Assembly (NCBI RefSeq): GCF_002443255.2
Contig: NW_019211454.1
Location: 26,729,344 to 26,793,343 of the forward strand
DNA length: 64,000 nucleotides
Reading direction: 5' to 3'
Source of the DNA: Varroa destructor
Lineage: Eukaryota; Arthropoda; Arachnida; Mesostigmata; Varroidae
Part shown: positions 23,081 to 37,007 of the stretch, one piece after another
Layout of the letters: every line of letters begins with the position of its first letter
Position numbering within the stretch: position 1 is the first letter of the stretch
Notes under the pieces: generated by a model
What the model saw: the letters and a program-made list of their open reading frames with translations, nothing else
The model's database searches: none
Told to the model about the DNA's origin: nothing
Made by a program: the position numbers and the translations under genes

Positions 23081-26000
23081 GTGTGCGAGTTATGCGAAAC
23101 GTTAACCAGATTTCGTAGGAAATCTAGGCAACATCGTCTGAATCAGGGTGAGCCCAGTTGAAGTATAATTGGATGAAAATGTCTGTAACCTGAGTTCGGC
23201 GGTGCCCTACACCCGAGGCCTTTGTCGGATAACACGGTATGCGTGTCTATATGTACTCTACAAAGGCTTACGGACGGCAAGAGAAACGACATCATTTGAT
23301 GAAGCCTTCGTCGACGATTGAAGCCCAGTGTAACGTTAAATTGCTAATGCGTTTGGTTTTATGAAGTGAAGAGACATGTAACACTCGGTTCAGATCTATA
23401 CTTTTTGCTCATATCTGAGCCATTTAGTTGGAGTTTGTGCGTCTTGAAATGCATCCAGATAATTTTTATTCCTTCACTAAAGACACTTATAGCCTATGAG
23501 ACAATGTCCGCCGAGGGGTCTTTTGTATTTCAATTGTTCTACGGTTAACAAATTGTTCTCTGGGCGCCCAGATAACGACGAACGGTTTTCGACGAAGGAC
23601 GACTGCATCGTCGGCTGTCGAACGACGCGCTACGTGAATATCGCTTAATAGTCCGGCTATGGGTAAATTTTAAAGAGGCGATTTTTGATTTTGCAAAGAT
23701 AAACGTTACAGAGGATAATGCATTTAGTGAAACGTAACGAAAATGGATGACGAAACCAAACATTGAAAAGATTAGGTGACAAAAACAATGAAGTTGCTTG
23801 TTGGCAGTGAGACTGACAGCCTGATAATAAACGGAGATAACTGAAAAATGCTTGAAATTTCTGTACCAGTATGTTTTTTTGCGCTACTAGTAACAGGACA
23901 GCGTAACCCAGAAGGTAAAAAAAATGTGACGTTTTAACAAACATTTTACATCAAGGTAACGTACTAACAGCTCAATTATAGCTTCACCTAAGAATATGTT
24001 TAGTCTCTCAGCGACTAAATTCCAATGTGCGGCTATTATCTTGCTGATAACCTTAGGTGACGATCGTATCAAGCAGTTGGGCAGAGTTCTCGCTACTTAC
24101 TTTTACGTTTCTTGGCCTGCTATAAAAACATTATTCATCATGTCAAAATAGCATATTCCTTTCGCTAGACTACTGCAGCTTCATATAGAATCATCCACAT
24201 AGAAGTTTATGACTATTTTCTGTAGGAAGTTTTCATTACTGGGCCCGTTTATGGGCGCCTCTTACTGAAAGTAGTATCTAATGCCTCTTCAGTGAAGCTA
24301 TGGTAATCGTACCCGGTAATAATTCAAATCGTAGTTTTCTGATATTTCTAGAGATCAGAAAAACCTCAGAAATGAACGTTGCTCAGGGCTTACTTTAAGC
24401 CTTAATCAAAACACTTTTTTGATGTCGGTGAAGGTACGTTCAAGGTAAGTAGTTAAATTTTACGTCAACGTTTCATTTACTAGTAAATCAGGACTATGGT
24501 GCAAAACATCGTCTAGAACGGCTACCTAATTAGCGTGTTTCGGCCTATCCTTTTTTGACGACAATTGAGTTGATTCCGGGAATTGCTTACAGGACAAAAT
24601 AGAATGACTCTTTTACAGCTCTCTTAAACTTATGCAGTTCTTGATTTCCTTGTACGAGCCAGTTTCGCGTGTCCTAAAGTCGACAGGCAAATTTTTCGCA
24701 ATTGTTTTTAGTAAAGACAGTGTATTCTTTGCTGACCTTAATCAATCGCTTCGTAACAAAGCTTGTACAGGCAGCCCGTACCTTTACCTTGAAGGGTGAA
24801 AACAATATATAGGCCATCTGCATGTTTACTGACAGCCTTTCAAGAAATCAGATTTTTTTTGCTAATTATGCGGTTATGGTGGACTGCATATCCTAAAATA
24901 ATCTGATGTAATCCTCGATTACGCTATTGATAGGTCTCCGTTAACCAATTGTGCCTTTGGATTTTTTTGCGTGTTCGGGTTCTACTTGACTGTAATGCGT
25001 ATTGAGCTGACGCCACTTTAAAATCGTTGACGGTAACGTTACTCTACAGGGGTTTCTATGATTCGAGTTTTACGTCCACCATCGACGTAAAGCATTCTAT
25101 CAGACGGCTTGCTCCTAACACGAGACGCAGTGCGTCTATGGCCGGATTTAAGCCTAGAGCACAACGCGTCCCTAAGACTAGCAGGCAAATATATTACACA
25201 CTAGGCCATCGCAGAGACTGTATACATGAGCCCTATCGTTAATAATTTTCTCGTAAGGTAGGAACAACGGCTATATGGACTTCACACAAACAGTGTCCTG
25301 CGATGTTGTCTGTTAAAGTTCTTAATATTACGTTTACAAACAGTAAATGCTTAAATTCTCGTCTGGGCTTAACTGGAATAGGTCCGAGGAATAACAGAAT
25401 AGTTCTTACGGATCGGTAACTTAAGTACTTCCTCTCTTACGGTATTGATGACAGAGCGTACATTGGTGCCGACCCAACTTTCCAAAGATTTTTCCATCCC
25501 TGATCTAGATACTCAAAGAGTCTTCGGTTCGGTGGCGGCGTGGGCAACAGCAAAAATCTTTTTGTAATAATGTGAAATAATTCGAACGTTCATAACTGCT
25601 AGAGCGACTTTTGGGAACGGTTAATTAATTTCTGCTATAAAATGTTTTTAGATTTAAATCGTTTGCCCCTGTCCCAAAATAGCAAGTGATTTTGCTTTAG
25701 AAGACAGCGAACTGTAGTACATTGTGCTATATGAAGGTAATAATTTGTGTTTAAAAAATATTTCCATAGCTCATACAATACAGTTGTGCTTTCACTAGTC
25801 CTTAAAATCTTTTATAATTTTCTACTGGAGGTTGTTGTTCTAGGGCTATTAGAAACAGATGACTGATAACGATTTTCAGTACGCGTACGGACCTTCTTTT
25901 TGAAAACTTCTAATTGGTGAGTTTCGTTAGGACTAGGTTGTTTTTGGTCTATGTCGCTTTTTAAGTTCTCGTGATAAAGTTTTGTGGCTCGTGAAAGAGA

Positions 26001-26859
26001 ATGCGATAACGTCTGGTGCGTACCACCTGAGAGTATTAGAATGTTTACGTTTCGAGTAGCAACAGCGGCGAACGAAGTTGCTCCGGCTTGTATTGATCTT
26101 GCATATTATACATTAGACAGTCGGAAGAATTTCTTCTACTGTGACCTCTCAGCTTTTTAAGTTCTCCCGAAATCCTCCTTCGAAACGTCTCTCACTGCTA
26201 GGTACGGCTTAGCTGTAAACACCAAGTTGATGAGTTTACCTTGCCGTTTGTTAAGCGATCGTATCCCTCTGTCTGAGTTTCCCGATCGCTGAGATTCGGC
26301 ATAATCTTACAGAGCTCGAATCACACATATTCAACATTTCACTCCCCTAGAATCGTAGAGTCTATTCTTGTAAGTCGTTTCGAATAATAACCGTTTATGG
26401 CCGAGCACCGGCGTAAATATCGGTGTGAATATTCTGCGGTTCTCTAAACGTTGTTACTAAACGGCGCAGTCCCTACGTTCGATAGATGTCCAGGAACGTT
26501 CTCAGCGTCATTCTAGCATCGAAATTTTTGCTTCGTCTTTTACGTTTCTTGTCGTATTTCTTCTTGGGCGCGAATGGTTACGGTACCGACTCATTTCGTA
26601 GAGTATTTCAACACGTGCCCCGTAGTGCTCTCATGTTTTAAACAGCTATTTGGTTTTATAGTTCATTTTGCTTAGTAGGATATTGCCTTCAATAGAAACG
26701 TCGACATTGTTCGGTTAGAGGCTTTATTTCTGAAAAAATTGACCGTTTTTAAGTCGATTTGAAGCACATAGGTGTGTTTTAAAACATTATAAACCATAGA
26801 TACTAGATTTTTTTTACTAGCATTATACTCACCATCACTGGAACACGTCTGTGTTGCCT
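23081..26859. other. Gene-free stretch
   Basis: Only short open frames. Good donor-like words (for example GTAAGT at 24447) have no matching coding exon. Adjacent minus frames at 23545-24072 could be more of the decayed retroelement but show no clear motif. Confidence 0.4.
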
Positions 26860-27590
26860 GAGCAGAAAACTGTGACACGTGATTTTTTCCGCATCTTTCC
26901 ATCCAGAGCGAAATAATACAACTAAAGAAGAGACTGAAACAGACGATATGATAGTGCCAGATTCGGACTATATGGCGGATGTATTGAAATTTCCCATAGA
27001 AGTTTTCTCAATGTTCGCCGGCTAGCTAAAGATGTACGCGGTCTGGTATCGTCATGACGAAATACAACGTTCCTTATGTTTACTAGTTTCAGTCATTATT
27101 TTCAATGGTTTGTCGTAACTTTGCTCGATGTTCACAGCAGAGATCTGAATCAACTGCTTTACCAGACGGTAGCAGCTTCCAATGTGCTATATATAATACA
27201 TAAAATCATCTTTAGCGTTAGTCTAAACTTTGCCACAGATCATGAAACACACTTTTTTTTGCACATTGTTGATGCAAGTCAGATTTCGTCACGAGTGATC
27301 AGCCGCTTTAGAAATGGCTTGATTTTGTTGCGTTTCGGTGGAGTTTCGCCGTTGGAAGTAGGACCGAGTAAGCATTTTCGCACTAATTCGTGTGTGGCAC
27401 TCAGGAACAAAATTTCTTTCGTAGTCAGAGTTGTTCAGATGGTTAAAAACCATTGACGGTGGAAAGCTAGCTTCTTGGCAATGTCATGGCTATTTTTAGG
27501 TGTCGATTTCTAGCAATCATTTCATCGGTTTTTTTCTTTTTGTTTTCGTAATAGGTCAACCACTGCAAAGAGCATATTTTAGATCGAAAT
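26860..27590 (-). pseudogene. Degenerate mariner transposase (copy 2)
   Basis: Read on the minus strand from high to low coordinate: HDIAKKLAFHRQ (about 27488), the second helix-turn-helix; KIKPFLKRLITRDEIW (about 27310-27275), the FLKRIVTGDEKW block with the first catalytic Asp kept; a decayed MLCIWW block; HDDTRPRTSLASRR (about 27050), the HQDNARPHTS block; then ISIHPPYSPNLALSYRLF (about 26985), the HPPYSPDLAPSDYHLF block with the third catalytic Asp changed to Tyr. At least two frameshifts and several stops are present. The subtype is similar to copy 1. A 126-codon plus-strand frame at 27076-27456 is the antisense shadow of this relic. Confidence 0.85.
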
Positions 27591-29477
27591 TTCCGCAATG
27601 AAAGTTATAAGTTTACTTTTGGGCCATTTATTCCGATACCACATCTTGAACACGAACACCTAACACACGTTGTTATGGATCTGGTCGACATTTGTGCCTT
27701 TATTATATAATCTTTGTAATGTATAGTAAATCCTTGAAGGTTTCACTCATACTGACGGCGCTTCATACGAAGTCTGAATGAAAGTATGTTAATGAATTTT
27801 AGAACATCCATACGAAATCTCAGCGTTCCGCCAATGCTAACCCGACATGACTCATATCAATTACCTGAGCTACGTCATTTTATAGCCATCACATCGGGAA
27901 AATCGTTAGTACCTTCCCGGCGATCCAATGCACCTCGGCGGGCGCTGGACGAGCTCCTTTCAAAGAAAGTCTAGTTTGATCGCAGTAATACGGCGATTGC
28001 CTGACACTGGCGAAATATTTTGAGTACTGCCGCTGAGGTACTACTTCAGTACTTCTACGATACTGACAGGCAAGCAAATCGCTGGTTTCGTTCACTGATC
28101 CTCTTACGCGCCCCATTGCGTTCGCTCCTGTTTAAAGTCGACATCAAGCGTATAGCTATGACGGAATAACATTTATTGTGTAGTATCGTACATCATAAAA
28201 ATGTATGCTAGGGGGTAACTAGACATATAATTATTCCGCATGCGTCCTCAACCGTTGACTATGCTCGCTATCAGGGAGAGCGTGACCACGTTTCACAGTG
28301 ACACACTGGAATGAGACGCTTTGCTAATTCCGAGATGAACAATAAAGACGACAGCGACCCGCGACCAATGGCAGATTGAAGGAAATCCGTTCAAAAAGTT
28401 AACGTATACGAAATATATAGGCGTTAGAGATTAACTTTAGGGTCGAGCAGTACGACTTTGTATGAGCGTGAGTTGTGTGTGGATAGGAAGGGGTGTCTAA
28501 TGATGCTCGTGTTTGTAAATGTATGTTTTTGTTATTGTTGGAGAAACAAGAGAAAACAGAATAAACATGAAAGCAAGCGCATTTCCGCTAACGAAATTCG
28601 TACGGTTTATAAATTATCCGAACACCGTGACCATTATTTCGAGTTGGAGTAATTCTTTTCGAAAGAACCCGCCCGCACAGCGACCCTATTTACTCATATA
28701 AAAAAAAAACTCCACTAAGAACCGATATAATTTGTATACGTTTATAAAAAAGCAGGCTAAGAAATTTTGTTAGAGGGTGTTTTGCTAGGTTCTTTTCATT
28801 ATGTACGGAGCGCGTGTAAACATTTCTCGAGCTAAGTACGCACCTGCTTTTATTGAACGCCGTTTGTGACATTCTTTTAGTAGTACAATTACAATAGGAC
28901 ATTTCCATTAGTATTTTAAATGGCCGAGTTCCTGCTTAGGCCATTTGGAAGCCTGCAACTCAGCAAATCTGTCTCCTAAAAAATAATACCTTGAACAGCG
29001 GAACGTTTTTCGAAAATTAATAAAAAAAAAAACGGATAAATAGAATATTTTTGATGTTTGTTTGTAGCCTATTACTCTATGAGATGGCAAGTCACTGTCG
29101 TCGCTTTTATCGACGCATGTTCACCTACCGGTCTAGCAAGCTGTTGTTACGGTAAATGTATAAGGGGTTAGATAGCATTGTCGTGTTTATATCAAGAAGC
29201 GCATTGCAAGTGTATCAGATCAAGCATTTGCTTTGAATTTTAGATAGTAATATGAAATAGTTTATATCTATAAGCTTGCAGCAAAGGTACAATAAATATA
29301 AACATTTATTTTATATATATATATATATATATATTTATAATATAAACAAACTATATACAGTTATTAAAAGATAGTCAATTTTTTTGATCGCCGACATGTT
29401 GAACCGATTTAGGCAGCTCCATGGCGCTGGCCACGCCGCGTACGCGGTACGATACATACAATATAGTAGATTTTTTT
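27591..29477. other. Gene-free stretch
   Basis: Short open frames only, on both strands, with no family motif. A (TA)n tract is listed separately. Confidence 0.4.
29312..29334 (+). repeat. (TA)n microsatellite
   Basis: Eleven or so TA units. Confidence 0.9.
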
Positions 29478-29895
29478 TTAATTTTCAACTAAGAGGCCAT
29501 TGAAGGTGTACAGATGGAAAGCTTTACTTTTAAGAGCAGATAGCCTTCCACTGCAGGTTGCCGCGGCGTTTATTCTGTCACACAACATGATTGTATCAGT
29601 GCATCGGCTGTTCATACAATTTCGACCGCATTTACTGCATTTGCAAGGTATGATATCGAAAAATGAAGATAGATAATCGATCCTTGCACCTCGTCGTGCG
29701 CATGATTTCGTCAATGTGTCGAGTATATCGACCTGTTGTTTTCGTACCTTGGACGCCTATTACGAGGTCCATCTGCACCTTAGCTCTATTAAGAACTTCG
29801 AGAACTGGCGCACCTTCTGAAGCTTCCGCAGTGTTGCTTTTGTTGATACGATAGTGTATGATTAACGACACTATTGTAGATGAACTGCACACATT
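29478..29895 (-). pseudogene. Frameshifted relic of an unidentified, possibly repeat-associated protein
   Basis: Two overlapping minus frames look like one decayed coding region. The upstream one has VLEVLNRAKVQMDL (about 29800). The downstream one has SSFFDIIPCKCSKC followed by more cysteines (about 29665-29600) and ends in a stop near 29478. The layout, an amphipathic segment then a (L)FDI-x-x-CKC cysteine motif, recalls uncharacterised repeat-associated proteins seen many times in arthropod genomes. That is memory of a pattern, not a match. It may be a chance pair of frames. Confidence 0.3.
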
Positions 29896-31714
29896 TTAAA
29901 AACCGTGCCCTTACGCATCAATTTTGAATTAAATAGTGGAAAGTAAAACTCAGTTGGTGACACTTCCGAGGGGCATCTGTCTAGCAAATGAAACATACCA
30001 TTCAGTTACCAAAGCCCTAAAGTGCCACTCCCGAAAATAATAGGTTTTGCGAATGATATAAAACCTATGTGATATCGAAACAAGAGAAAAGTATACTATG
30101 GCCAGTGTGCTTAAAATACGAGAACAATACGAGCAACGACGGCTTATTAGCGGGACAATACAGCGAGGATCTTTGATAAGTAAGGTCCACGTACGTTCTT
30201 TTGTTGTCGAAATCGAACGGGGCTGAATTGTCAATACATAGTAAAAAAATTACTGATAATGGATAAGAATACGGTTATATATTCGGAATAGAGTGGCCAA
30301 ACAGCTACACATCGTTCGACGGTTAGGCGACAATAACCGGTGTAAATACTCACTTGAGAGCGTACCTTTCCCGGGCGGATGGAGTTATCGGCTTTCTACT
30401 AGATGATATTAACGAGGAGGAAGTCGTTCAGCGAAAATTGACGTTTCTACGGCAATATAATATGAATATGGGTTGTGATGGATAAATTAATGACGTGTGT
30501 TTTGCTGAATTTAGTTAGAAGCGTCGATGACAAATTGTAAATACTTTGTAAAGTCAATGTCATTGTGTGGGTCCCAACCCAGGCGACGGTCGTTGTTTGA
30601 TATACGTCCGGATCTTGACCTAGTATAAGTTCCACCAATCTTTCAAAGAATAGATTTTTAGCGTCCGATTCGACCGAAGTCGTTTGTCAAGTTAGCGGGG
30701 AATTATTAGCGGTCGTAAGTAAGCTGGCCGCTCCACATCTGCCGCTTGATCAGGTCACAGGATTAGGCATAAACGAAGGTGTGCGGCTTGTGCAAATGCG
30801 CGACTGCCGCCAGCAACGAAGCGAGGTACAGCCATCATCGATTGCTTCGGCCAGCGCTAATTGGGGCCACCCTTATAGTGTGCACATACGTGTTAGTAAG
30901 TCCCGATCGATCAATGGCATTTACACATCTATATCAAGCGTCTGAACTAAGTATAAACACAGCATTCGGAACCTCTATCTTACAGGCTTAAAATTACTCC
31001 GACAAAAACCCGTTTACTCTTTCTCCTACGTGTAACGGAGCGCCTTGGTGACGGGTTGAGCGTATTGCGTAAAAAATGCCTAAAGTCGTAAATGGCGATT
31101 TTATTTGCCTGTGTTTGATTTTGTTACGCTAAAAATTCATCCAAAAATTGTGGCGGGTAGAACGGTCCTTTCAAACAAGTCTCTAAAATGTATGATATTG
31201 GAATGGTGGACTGATTACCAAAACACTACATTCCCAGACCGCAATTGTCTGTTCTCTGAAAGAATATTTTCGGAATGTGAGCATTTACCTAAAACATTAA
31301 TCTTACATAATTAAAGCAACAAATTTCTACCATTAGATAATACTTTAAACTATTGGGCAAGCGTTCTGAGGTAAAATATGTAGTAATAGCGCAAAAGCCA
31401 TTAGACAGTTGGCAACTTCGTGATTTTTGTCCGAATCGGTACATACAGAGCTATTGGATAAAAGATTACGAGCGTGAAATAACTTAACTAAGTGTGAACT
31501 TGTCATCTGTTAAGCTGCTGTCCACGGTGCAATGCTGATGATAGCCCTTCTATTTTTTTAGGGTGTTAGTGAATAGGCGCGTCACGTTATCGACCTCGTC
31601 GCATGTCATAAAAGTCAACTCTTCGCTGGGTGTAATAGATACATGGAACCAAGAGATTTGATCAATGTCATTTAATCCTCGATCCTTTCAAGATACAAGC
31701 GGTAAATCATCGTG
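29896..31714. other. Gene-free stretch
   Basis: Frames of up to 94 codons (for example minus 29950-30234) with no recognisable motif or splice context. Confidence 0.4.
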
Positions 31715-32200
31715 AGTTTTTCTCTGGTGAAAATGTATCCATGAGAAAATCTTATTACACTGGCTTATTCGCGTTGAAAATGTACGCAAAGTTTACGGTT
31801 AATTCTTCATGTTTTAAACGTAATGTCCGGTGGAAGAACGATAAAAAAGACACCATTTTTTTATGGGTTACTCATTTAGGTGGGAAAGTGCATCACCAAA
31901 GAGGTGTAGCTGCATGTTCTATAGACGTGCGTTGTTGACGTACGTAAAGGGGGGCGATATATCTCTCTGTGAGATGTGCACCGGCTCATACCAGCCGATT
32001 AGTGCTGGGTGGGCTGCTTATGAGTAAAAAAAGCACGTTCTACAATGGGCCTACATGGCCACCGAACGGCCCAGATTTGGAGCCTCTGAATTACTATACA
32101 TCGAGCGTTTTGAGGTAAGCGTACACACCTCGATATTATAATGTCGACTCGTTCACCCGTCCTATTGAGGCGTTCAGGTATATTTGAAGAGAACATATCA
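31715..32200 (+). pseudogene. Degenerate Tc1/mariner transposase (copy 3)
   Basis: On the plus strand: FFSGENVS (about 31720), like the first-Asp FSDEKxF block with D changed to G; KFTVNSS and later LWVTHLGGK (about 31862), like the VWGGIxxxGK strand; CAPAHTSRLV (31975), the QQDxAPAHT block with the second catalytic Asp lost; and WPPNGPDLEPLNYY (32056-32097), the WPPNSPDLNPLDYxVW block with the third Asp changed to Asn. Stops and at least one frameshift break the frame. The WPPNSPDLNPLDY form differs from the HPPYSPDLAPSDY form of copy 2, so it belongs to a different lineage. The N-terminal DNA-binding half was not found. Confidence 0.85.
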
Positions 32201-32341
32201 AATGAGCCTATAAGTGGTTTAAACCTCGAATTAAAGCTGGAATCGCAGTGGATAATGTTATATTAGATAGACATGACCATCGAGGATGGCACCTCTAGCA
32301 AACGCCAAAAATTTGCTTTCTATTTGCTCCACCTACATATA

Positions 32342-32441
32342 NNNNNNNNNNNNNNNNNNNNNNNNNNNNNNNNNNNNNNNNNNNNNNNNNNNNNNNNNNN
32401 NNNNNNNNNNNNNNNNNNNNNNNNNNNNNNNNNNNNNNNNN
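32342..32441. other. Assembly gap of 100 N
   Basis: Exactly 100 N flanked by TA-rich sequence on both sides, probably a scaffold gap over a microsatellite. True length unknown. Confidence 0.98.
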
Positions 32442-34820
32442 ATATATGCTCAAGTGCGGTGTCAAATGTAAACTGCGATACACCGTCCGGTTTCTCATTA
32501 ATCTATTACCTTGAGCAGCAAATTTGTACTCACATATTCAGAGAAGGACGTGTAGCTATAGAACAGAACTAACAACGATATCATTGGAATGTACATATGC
32601 ACACATCTTACCGTTAAAAAACGTGCAAATATGACGTAGAAGTATATACATATGAATCAGTTGATAGTTAAGATAACATTGTAATCCTTACAGTATTCTC
32701 CTTTTTTTTGGAGGATGTAACTACAGTACCTGAGCCTGTTATTGCATTGAAGTGAAGGGTGATCGTAACAAGGTTTCTACATATAGACTATAAGGCTTAT
32801 CCTGATAACTTAGATGAATAAGGAAACTGAATGGAACGCATTATTTTCAAAAGTCAATCACAACAGTGAACTTGAATTTCAAATACAGAAGAACGCAATG
32901 GAAAGTGACGAACTCGGCCACAGGATTCTGGGTAACTTAATATCAAGTATTATTCTCAACTTAAGTGCTATAAGAGCTGGCACTTTTTAAGATGCCTAAA
33001 TCTACTGGAAGCCTTAGTACAAGGGACAAGCATTACAATTACTCCCAGATATTAATTCGGGCAGCGACGACAGTGCAAAACAGCTAGTGTACCCTGCTGC
33101 TGCGTAGCAAAGAAATAGTAAATGCGCAGAAGCCGTTACTTAAGTATCTTAAAAAAATTTGTTGAATGAATGTTTTCAAACATCCATTCTTCTTACTAGA
33201 TTAGTAGCGTCATCTCCTATCAGCTGTCGCTGATAAAGTCAAGCCCCACCTGGTAACCAGGTGACAGATTCCGTTACACATTCTAGACACTACCACAACT
33301 TTTTTATTGTTCTTGTAAAGACAGCATTCATTGATTATCACTATTGCCGACGAAGGCATGGGTATCATTGCGCTAAAAGTTTAGCCGGTTATGAAGGAAA
33401 GCCCGACAACCTGGATCGCCTGTAAGTACGGTATAATTTCAAGTAAGAGAACGGCAGTTTCGTAGAAAAAAAAAAAAGAAACACCCTAACATACATCCAG
33501 GACGGAAATCACGCTGGGTGTAATTGCTCTCGAAAAAGATGATCAAATGCTTCATAGTTCGGGAGCGCTGTCGTCAACAGCCTACATCTCATAGATTGAT
33601 CATTGTTTCAACGAGTCCTGTATTCGTCTATCCGAAAAAAAAGCTCAGCCGTTTCCTCTAAATAAAATGACCAATGTAGTAGCATCTATAGAAATATTGC
33701 TCATCAGAATCTTACGGGTATTCTATTCTGCTTAAGTCACTCAAGGAACAGTTGAATTGCATCGACAATAACCGGCAAGGTATCTTGTCAATAGTTTCTT
33801 GTCTGTTGCTGACACAAGTTAGCAGATCGACCCTACAAATCATTGCCTCACGAAACTAAGGCTCTTTCAATATGACAATATCCATTGTTGCGAGGTTAGC
33901 AAATAGAGTTAGAGACACGGTCTATTGTCGGGCTATTGAGAAGACTTCTCTTTGTACATTAACGAACGACCCAGTATGGGAAGATCGTCAACTGTACATA
34001 TATTTATGCGTGGTCACGTGCATTCCGGCTCTGGAACTTACCGTGCCGATTTTTATTTTTAGACCTGTGATAATAGTTGCATTTCGTTAGTTTACACTAG
34101 ATGAGGACACGGAATTGCTTCCTCAGAAGCACTGAAGAGATGCGAAGATATTCCATTTTAGTTTAATCAAAGTTTTAATAGCTAATTGATACGGAAGACC
34201 TAATCTGATTTGTAGCTAAATTCATTTCTACTCTAAAGTATTCAGTGCTGAAGCAAAAAGCACAGTTGAGAGATCGAGCTCGTCCCTGCCTTAATAGGTC
34301 TACTTGTCATAGTAAAAATCCCTATTGGCAGAGTTGTGATATACCATTTAATAGCCTGATATTGCATTTACTATGGCATCAGACGTTGGGGTTAGTATAC
34401 AACTCGTACATCGATATCGAAGACCTTAGGAATTTTGACGCCTTTGAAATCTTCAGCGTTCGTAATTTACAGAAAGACACTCATGCTATGTCGAGTTCTA
34501 TATCGAAAATGTGATCAAGTTAAATTGATATAACAGCCTAAATGAGATTGTGGATCAAGGTTTTCCGGTGTAGCTGGCATTACGGTTCACCAGGCCGGTG
34601 GCCTTCTGAGAGACGCTAACATCTTAGCCAAACATTTCAAAATGTTATTAACCGAATTACATTCTGAAATGTTTATAAACGGAATGTTACAAATTATTTA
34701 AACAATTTACAAGCATATAAACTGTTCGAGAAAAATATGTCCTGCGCTGTTACCCTATGCTTTGATTCGCCTCTTCATAGTTGCAGAGGATAAAAAAACA
34801 TTTTCTGCTACAAGAACATG

Positions 34821-34851
<31 letters not shown>

Positions 34852-36799
34852 GTAATATTAACCACCTATAAAGGAGACAAGAGTATTTCGCTTACCTATC
34901 GCCTGCTGCCTAACGCTTAATTTAAACTCTTTGGCAAGGATATCACAGTTTTATAACTTGTTCTAAATCATACGTCTTAACTAAACCAATGTAGCTAAAT
35001 TAAATTGCCGAATATCTCAAACTTATGTGCCTGTGTTGCTTTTAAAGTTTCTTTAAAGTTAAAAGGAAATAATGATTGAGAATATTACTACAAAACTATA
35101 ATCGAGGGAAAATTCGAGCGATGATTTTATCATCAAAAAGATAGGTCATAAAGATACTTTATGCCAAATTCAAAATAAATTAATGCTAGCTCATAATTAT
35201 TCATTCGTTGATCGTTGCTACATATTATAGATTACCGAATAGATTATTGACCGGAAATTAAAAACGATCCTTGTGCCGCCACAGGATACCACGCTACTAC
35301 AGTCCGAATTTCAACCTATTTTTTGTTATTGGCATCAATCAGACACGGTTTATATACTAAAGGAAACTTTAAATAGTCCTATGCATCATTTTCTATGACT
35401 TTACTCTTTACGAGTGATAGCTAGTGAAATGAACACCGCCTGCTGCCGTAGCACATAGATAACGTCATTTTACGCACTTGAAGAACCTAATCTATTTTGA
35501 TTATCAAAGCCAGCTTCCAATAAACGAAATGAAAATTATATTGATTTTCAATCGAACTGAGAATTTGTCCTCTATAGCGGCGAACCGCCCCATTGTTGTT
35601 GGTACCGTCTGGGCTGGAAATAGAAGTTGTGCTATCAATTATTTGCTTCCATAAAACAGATAATAATATTAACTTAAGTTTAGGGTTTTTAAAGAAGCAT
35701 ATTTATCGAATACAAATGTAAGGCAACTAGCTCGTGTTAGACTCGAGCACTCGAAAGAATGTTTTGCTATGGTTCAGATTCATGGTCGTACAAATATTGA
35801 AGTCATCGAAACGTGTCCTAACAGTTAATTTTAAAATGTTTAAGCGTAAGTAAATAGAAATAAATTAGTTGAGCACGAGCATACATACGGTAAACCTGCG
35901 CCATTTGTAAAGTAGTAAGGAAAAACTCTAAATGGCCGAAAGAAAGTCACGAGAACGTTGTTGTATGTATAATAACACAGTTTATGCCAATTTCGTCCTC
36001 AGTGGCTCAACTTTCATTACCTGTCTACTGTCGGAGAGTTGTTTCCTAGAAGATAAAGTGGTTTATTTAAGACTACCATTTCAATCCGTATGCCTATGAA
36101 GAAGACACTGATTGCACGTTTGATCTTCGTGCTTAATCCATATGAACGGGCCTAGAATCATATTTACAGATTTATTTATATTGTATTGAGTAACCAATGT
36201 GCATTCTCATTTAAAAAAACATTTTAATATTGTGAATTGTTATTGACTTGGAAATTTGCGCGAAGGAATTCTTGCCTAAATTGTTGAAGTTACTAATGTT
36301 CTCTCTGTAGCTACATAACTGGTCCAATTAATATGAACTATCTACTTTATGGTTAGAAAAAGAGCGTCTCAACGATAAGACAAACCCTGCTACCTATTGT
36401 TTTGATAGTCTGAAATGGTTGGCCTTCTATATTAGTTCAGCTGCAGTTTGTCAGAAACTTTCGGGAATATCCGATCGAATGCACTCGCAGTCGACGAAAC
36501 TCCTATGGTAAGGTACCTCTCCGAATGGTGAGCAGTAGTGCGTTTAAACTTAGTTAGCTGGTTGATTGAGACACATTGGGAGACAACTTCTCTCAGGATC
36601 TCTCATTTATCCCATATTAATTGGTACTACTTACTTGACTATAGAGATTCCTCTACATAGAATGCGTATGATCGCATATTTAAGTAAAACGCAGATCAAA
36701 ACATGTTTCGCCAGAAGCCCGTAAACAGTATGTGTTCATTTGTCGTTTGTTGATCCCCCCGTCTAGTTGGCTGAGATTTCTGCGAGGGTAGTTTCCTGC
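32442..36799. other. Gene-free stretch
   Basis: AT-rich with only short open frames. Holds a (TA)n tract and a small palindrome CACCTGGTAACCAGGTG near 33247. Confidence 0.4.
34826..34852 (+). repeat. (TA)n microsatellite
   Basis: About 13 TA units. Confidence 0.9.
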
Positions 36800-36969
36800 T
36801 GTCGATCATAATTGGTGTTCGGTGCTGGAACCCCTATCTACTCGGGAATCTCCGGGGGCTCAGGGACGCAATCACGTAGCACAGCTCTTCAGTAGACGAC
36901 GTCTCTTGCAGAGGATAAGGCAAATACAAGCGAGAAAGACGGAAAACGAAACAGGAAAAAAACATCCTC
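36800..36969 (+). other. Possible non-coding first exon with a strong donor
   Basis: A GC-richer block ending in CATCCTC followed by GTAAGTGTGAG (from 36970), a strong 5' splice site. No good coding frame runs into it, so if real it is a 5'-untranslated exon, perhaps of the secreted-protein gene 1.4 kb downstream. A (GT)n run begins 23 bases later. Start of the exon unknown. Confidence 0.25.
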
Positions 36970-36992
36970 GTAAGTGTGAGTACATGCATATA

Positions 36993-37007
36993 TGTGTGTG
37001 TGTGTGT
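36993..37007 (+). repeat. (GT)n microsatellite
   Basis: Short run of GT units just downstream of the candidate donor at 36970. Confidence 0.8.

Noticed and set aside
27076..27456. 126-codon plus-strand open frame
   Set aside because: It is the antisense of mariner copy 2, whose DEKW- and PPYSPD-type blocks lie on the minus strand over and next to it.
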